Assembly: GCF_000760515.2 (NCBI RefSeq) | Contig: NW_013546489.1 | Location: 1 to 44,250 of the forward strand | Direction of reading: 5' to 3' | Length of the DNA: 44,250 nucleotides | Source of the DNA: Mitosporidium daphniae | Lineage: Eukaryota > Microsporidia | Shown here: positions 42,531 through 44,250 of the stretch, in pieces | Position numbering within the stretch: the stretch's first letter is position 1 | Layout: each line of letters opens with the position of its first letter | Position numbers and translations under genes: made by a program | Notes under the pieces: generated by a model | What the model was told of the DNA's origin: nothing | Seen by the model: the letters and a program-made list of their open reading frames with translations, nothing else | Databases searched by the model: none

Positions 42531-43418
42531 ATGGAAAAAAATTCATCCACCTCAAATGAACACGCTATTGATGCAGAAAATTTAAAAAGTACGCACCGGT
42601 GTCAAGAACATGCCAATTTGAACATGCACCAAGATATCAACAGGGTCTATTCTTGCAGCGGCATGGAAAGCACCGAGCCTCTTGAGGAGGGCTCGTCGTC
42701 CGACTGGGAACCGGAATTAATTCCTACCGACGATGGAAAGGCATTTGATTTTCACGAGGAGTTTGAGGAATCTGCTGAAATTTCGCAAACGGAGCACGAA
42801 TCTGTGGAGTATATTGGCAAACCGCTACCGATTCCCTTTGAGGTTGTGCCTGACGAGCTTGATATCATACCCCTGGGAAGCATTCAAAATGTCATTGATT
42901 TCCTTATTATTGTGCAACAAGACGCAACGGCGGATGATAAAAATTGTGCCTTAGACTTGGATAGCTTACTTGCTATGCATGGGTCAAAAATTGTGCTCGG
43001 CAGGGTAGTCGATACGTTTGGCCCAGTTAAGCGGCCCTCGTACGTGGTAAAAGGAAGCGCAAAAATATTGGAAAACATTTCAAAAGAAGAAATATCGGCA
43101 ATCGGTGCAGTAGGATATGTAGCTGAGCATTCACGCGTGGTTCTTGCGGAAGAAATTAAAGCTCTTTATCCCGGGTGTGACGCATCAAACTTTTACGATC
43201 AAGAAGTTCCCCTGTCCGAGCAAGAAGTATCTGATGATGAAAAAGAAGGCACCAAAAGGCAGCATCAAAAGAACAAAAGACGGCCAAGTAACTGTAAAGA
43301 GGAAGAGAAAATTAATATTCCATCGCCATCGGAAACGCCTTCTTTTGATTCATACTTATCATCGATTATAAACCGCGAATACGAGCCTCTAGAAAGGCCG
43401 TCAAAATCCTACCAGTGA
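42531..43418 (+). CDS. NAF1: NAF1 H/ACA RNP assembly factor
   Basis: This is an uninterrupted 295-aa frame. NAF1 holds the core box H/ACA proteins before Gar1 replaces it during pseudouridylation-guide RNP maturation. An acidic N-terminal region is followed by the Gar1-like core: DLDSLLAMHGSKIVLGRVVD, FGPVKRPSYVVKGS and the tail GCDASNFYDQEVPLSEQE, which matches the family's GSDASN.(Y)DEE. A Lys-rich C terminus follows. The ATG is directly preceded by ATTTTATTTTTA. Confidence 0.92.
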   Translation: MEKNSSTSNEHAIDAENLKSTHRCQEHANLNMHQDINRVYSCSGMESTEPLEEGSSSDWEPELIPTDDGKAFDFHEEFEESAEISQTEHESVEYIGKPLPIPFEVVPDELDIIPLGSIQNVIDFLIIVQQDATADDKNCALDLDSLLAMHGSKIVLGRVVDTFGPVKRPSYVVKGSAKILENISKEEISAIGAVGYVAEHSRVVLAEEIKALYPGCDASNFYDQEVPLSEQEVSDDEKEGTKRQHQKNKRRPSNCKEEEKINIPSPSETPSFDSYLSSIINREYEPLERPSKSYQ

Positions 43419-43500
43419 TGTTATCGTTGATATGACCGTTATTTTCCAATCACAATCAGTTATCTATCAGACATGAGAATCAATGATAATAAAAACAAGC

Positions 43501-43511
43501 AAACCCTAAAC
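43501..43511 (+). promoter_or_regulatory. CCCTAAA motif upstream of ERO1
   Basis: AAACCCTAAAC lies 65-75 bp before the ERO1 ATG, followed by GTTTAAATTCAATTTT. This is the same telobox-like motif in the other orientation. Confidence 0.3.
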
Positions 43512-43575
43512 GTTTAAATTCAATTTTGAGCACTAATCGGTCCATCAACACAACTTTTTTGATTTGCCAATCGGT

Positions 43576-44250
43576 ATGAATTACGTGAAGAGGCGAGCGG
43601 GCGTTTTGTTCGCATTGTTATTTCTGGGCTCCATTTTGAGTGTGGTAAGAACACCTATGCTTCTCAACTTGCTAATAATTAGACATGCAACGAAACAAAT
43701 TTAAAAGATGTTTGTTCGCACCCCACGGAGCAGCTGTACGAGATCAACCGGCCTTTGAAGCGATATCTAAAATCGCTGCTGAAAACGTACTATTTTCAAT
43801 ACATCAAGGTATGCCCGCTTTTTGCTGCATTAACCATGCAAATGCCTTTTTTTGTGCTCCATTTGGCCTGCCATTAATATCGTGTGTAGTTAAATTTGCA
43901 ACGAGAATGCCCTTTTTTCAAAAATAACCCAGTATGCGCGTCTGAAGCGGCTTGCAAAGCAAGCTCTTCTTCTCCAGCCATTTTTGGAAACTTTCCTTTT
44001 TCTTGGAGTGCCAAGGAATCCAGCCGACTGGACGATTCTCCGGCCGACCCTAATGTTAACTTTGCGCTATTCGAAAGAGAGACGGAAGAATCTGGCCCAT
44101 CCGGGGCATTATATTACAACTTGCTTGAAAATCCGGAGCGATATACCGGCTACTCTGGTGGCGATGCCAATCGAATCTGGCATGCCATTTATTTGGAAAA
44201 CTGCCACTACATAAACGAGCCGATAGGGTCCAATTTCTCATCCGCTCCAA
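43576..44250 (+). CDS. ERO1: ERO1 endoplasmic reticulum oxidoreductin, 5' part
   Basis: Exons are 43576-43644, 43683-43808 and 43890 to the window edge, with introns of 38 and 81 nt. ERO1 reoxidises protein disulfide isomerase using FAD and oxygen in the ER lumen. A signal peptide ([20 protein letters not shown]) comes first, then [36 protein letters not shown] with the CxxxxC shuttle pair, and [20 protein letters not shown]. The 81-nt intron is an outlier, but the only AG before the conserved exon makes it necessary. The C-terminal half, with the CxxC active site, is outside the window. Confidence 0.92.

Overview
The window is eukaryotic, very compact nuclear DNA. Nearly every gene is broken by spliceosomal introns of about 23-39 nt that begin with GT, end mostly in TAG, and often carry a YTAAY-like branch motif a few bases before the acceptor. 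Joining exons across them rebuilds full-length conserved proteins whose summed exon lengths divide by three, for example the M16 peptidase (1016 aa), Rpt2 (455 aa), Rfc3 (327 aa), CapZ-beta (283 aa) and ArgRS (588 aa). Gene content points to a fungus-like opisthokont: OST4, a Vps66/Loa1-type acyltransferase, a Bsd2/NDFIP Rsp5 adaptor, ROMO1/Mgr2, SAC3, SIN3, PET100-like and NAF1. With tiny introns, tiny intergenic gaps and retained mitochondrial genes, my best guess is an early-diverging microsporidian relative (Rozellomycota, Mitosporidium- or Paramicrosporidium-like). This is inference, not a database result.

Layout. 1-5 kb: 5' end of the nuclear-pore mRNA export factor Gle2/Rae1 (-), a sugar-porter type MFS transporter (+) and a PLK4/SAK-like kinase (+). 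4.9-12.1 kb: WDR7/rabconnectin-3 beta (-, about 15 introns), an unknown small protein (+), USP5/Ubp14 (-) and glycine-cleavage H protein (-). 12.4-17.2 kb: intronless SIN3 (+). 17.3-21 kb: cytosolic-type ArgRS (-), a small kinase with a signal peptide (-) and a DUF924 protein (+). 21-22.3 kb is gene-poor. 22.3-25 kb: capping protein beta and Rpt3 (+). 25.4-33.4 kb: membrane-anchored insulin-degrading-enzyme-like peptidase (-), Rfc3 (+), a basic protein (+), Bsd2/NDFIP (-), a 20-bp tandem array, Rpt2 (-) and ROMO1 (+). 33.6-35.2 kb: PIN4 parvulin, a 38-codon OST4 gene and the Vps66-like acyltransferase (all -). 36-44.25 kb: SAC3 (-), RRP36 (+), TFIIIC subunit 5 (-), thioredoxin (+), inositol polyphosphate multikinase (-), PET100-like (+), NAF1 (+) and the 5' part of ERO1 (+).

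The genes are mostly housekeeping: mRNA export (Gle2, SAC3), chromatin (SIN3), replication (Rfc3), proteasome and ubiquitin (Rpt2, Rpt3, USP5, Bsd2), translation and RNP assembly (ArgRS, RRP36, NAF1, TFIIIC), ER folding and glycosylation (ERO1, OST4), and mitochondria (GCSH, ROMO1, PET100). PET100-like and ROMO1 together suggest a mitochondrion with TIM23 import and cytochrome oxidase. The accessory, possibly parasite-specific parts are the sugar transporter, the secreted kinase and the anchored M16 peptidase.

The most unusual properties are the uniformly miniature introns, an Rpt2 first exon consisting only of the ATG, TTAGGG-type motifs recurring just upstream of start codons, start codons 11-42 bp apart on opposite strands, and convergent genes whose stop codons share a TTAA.
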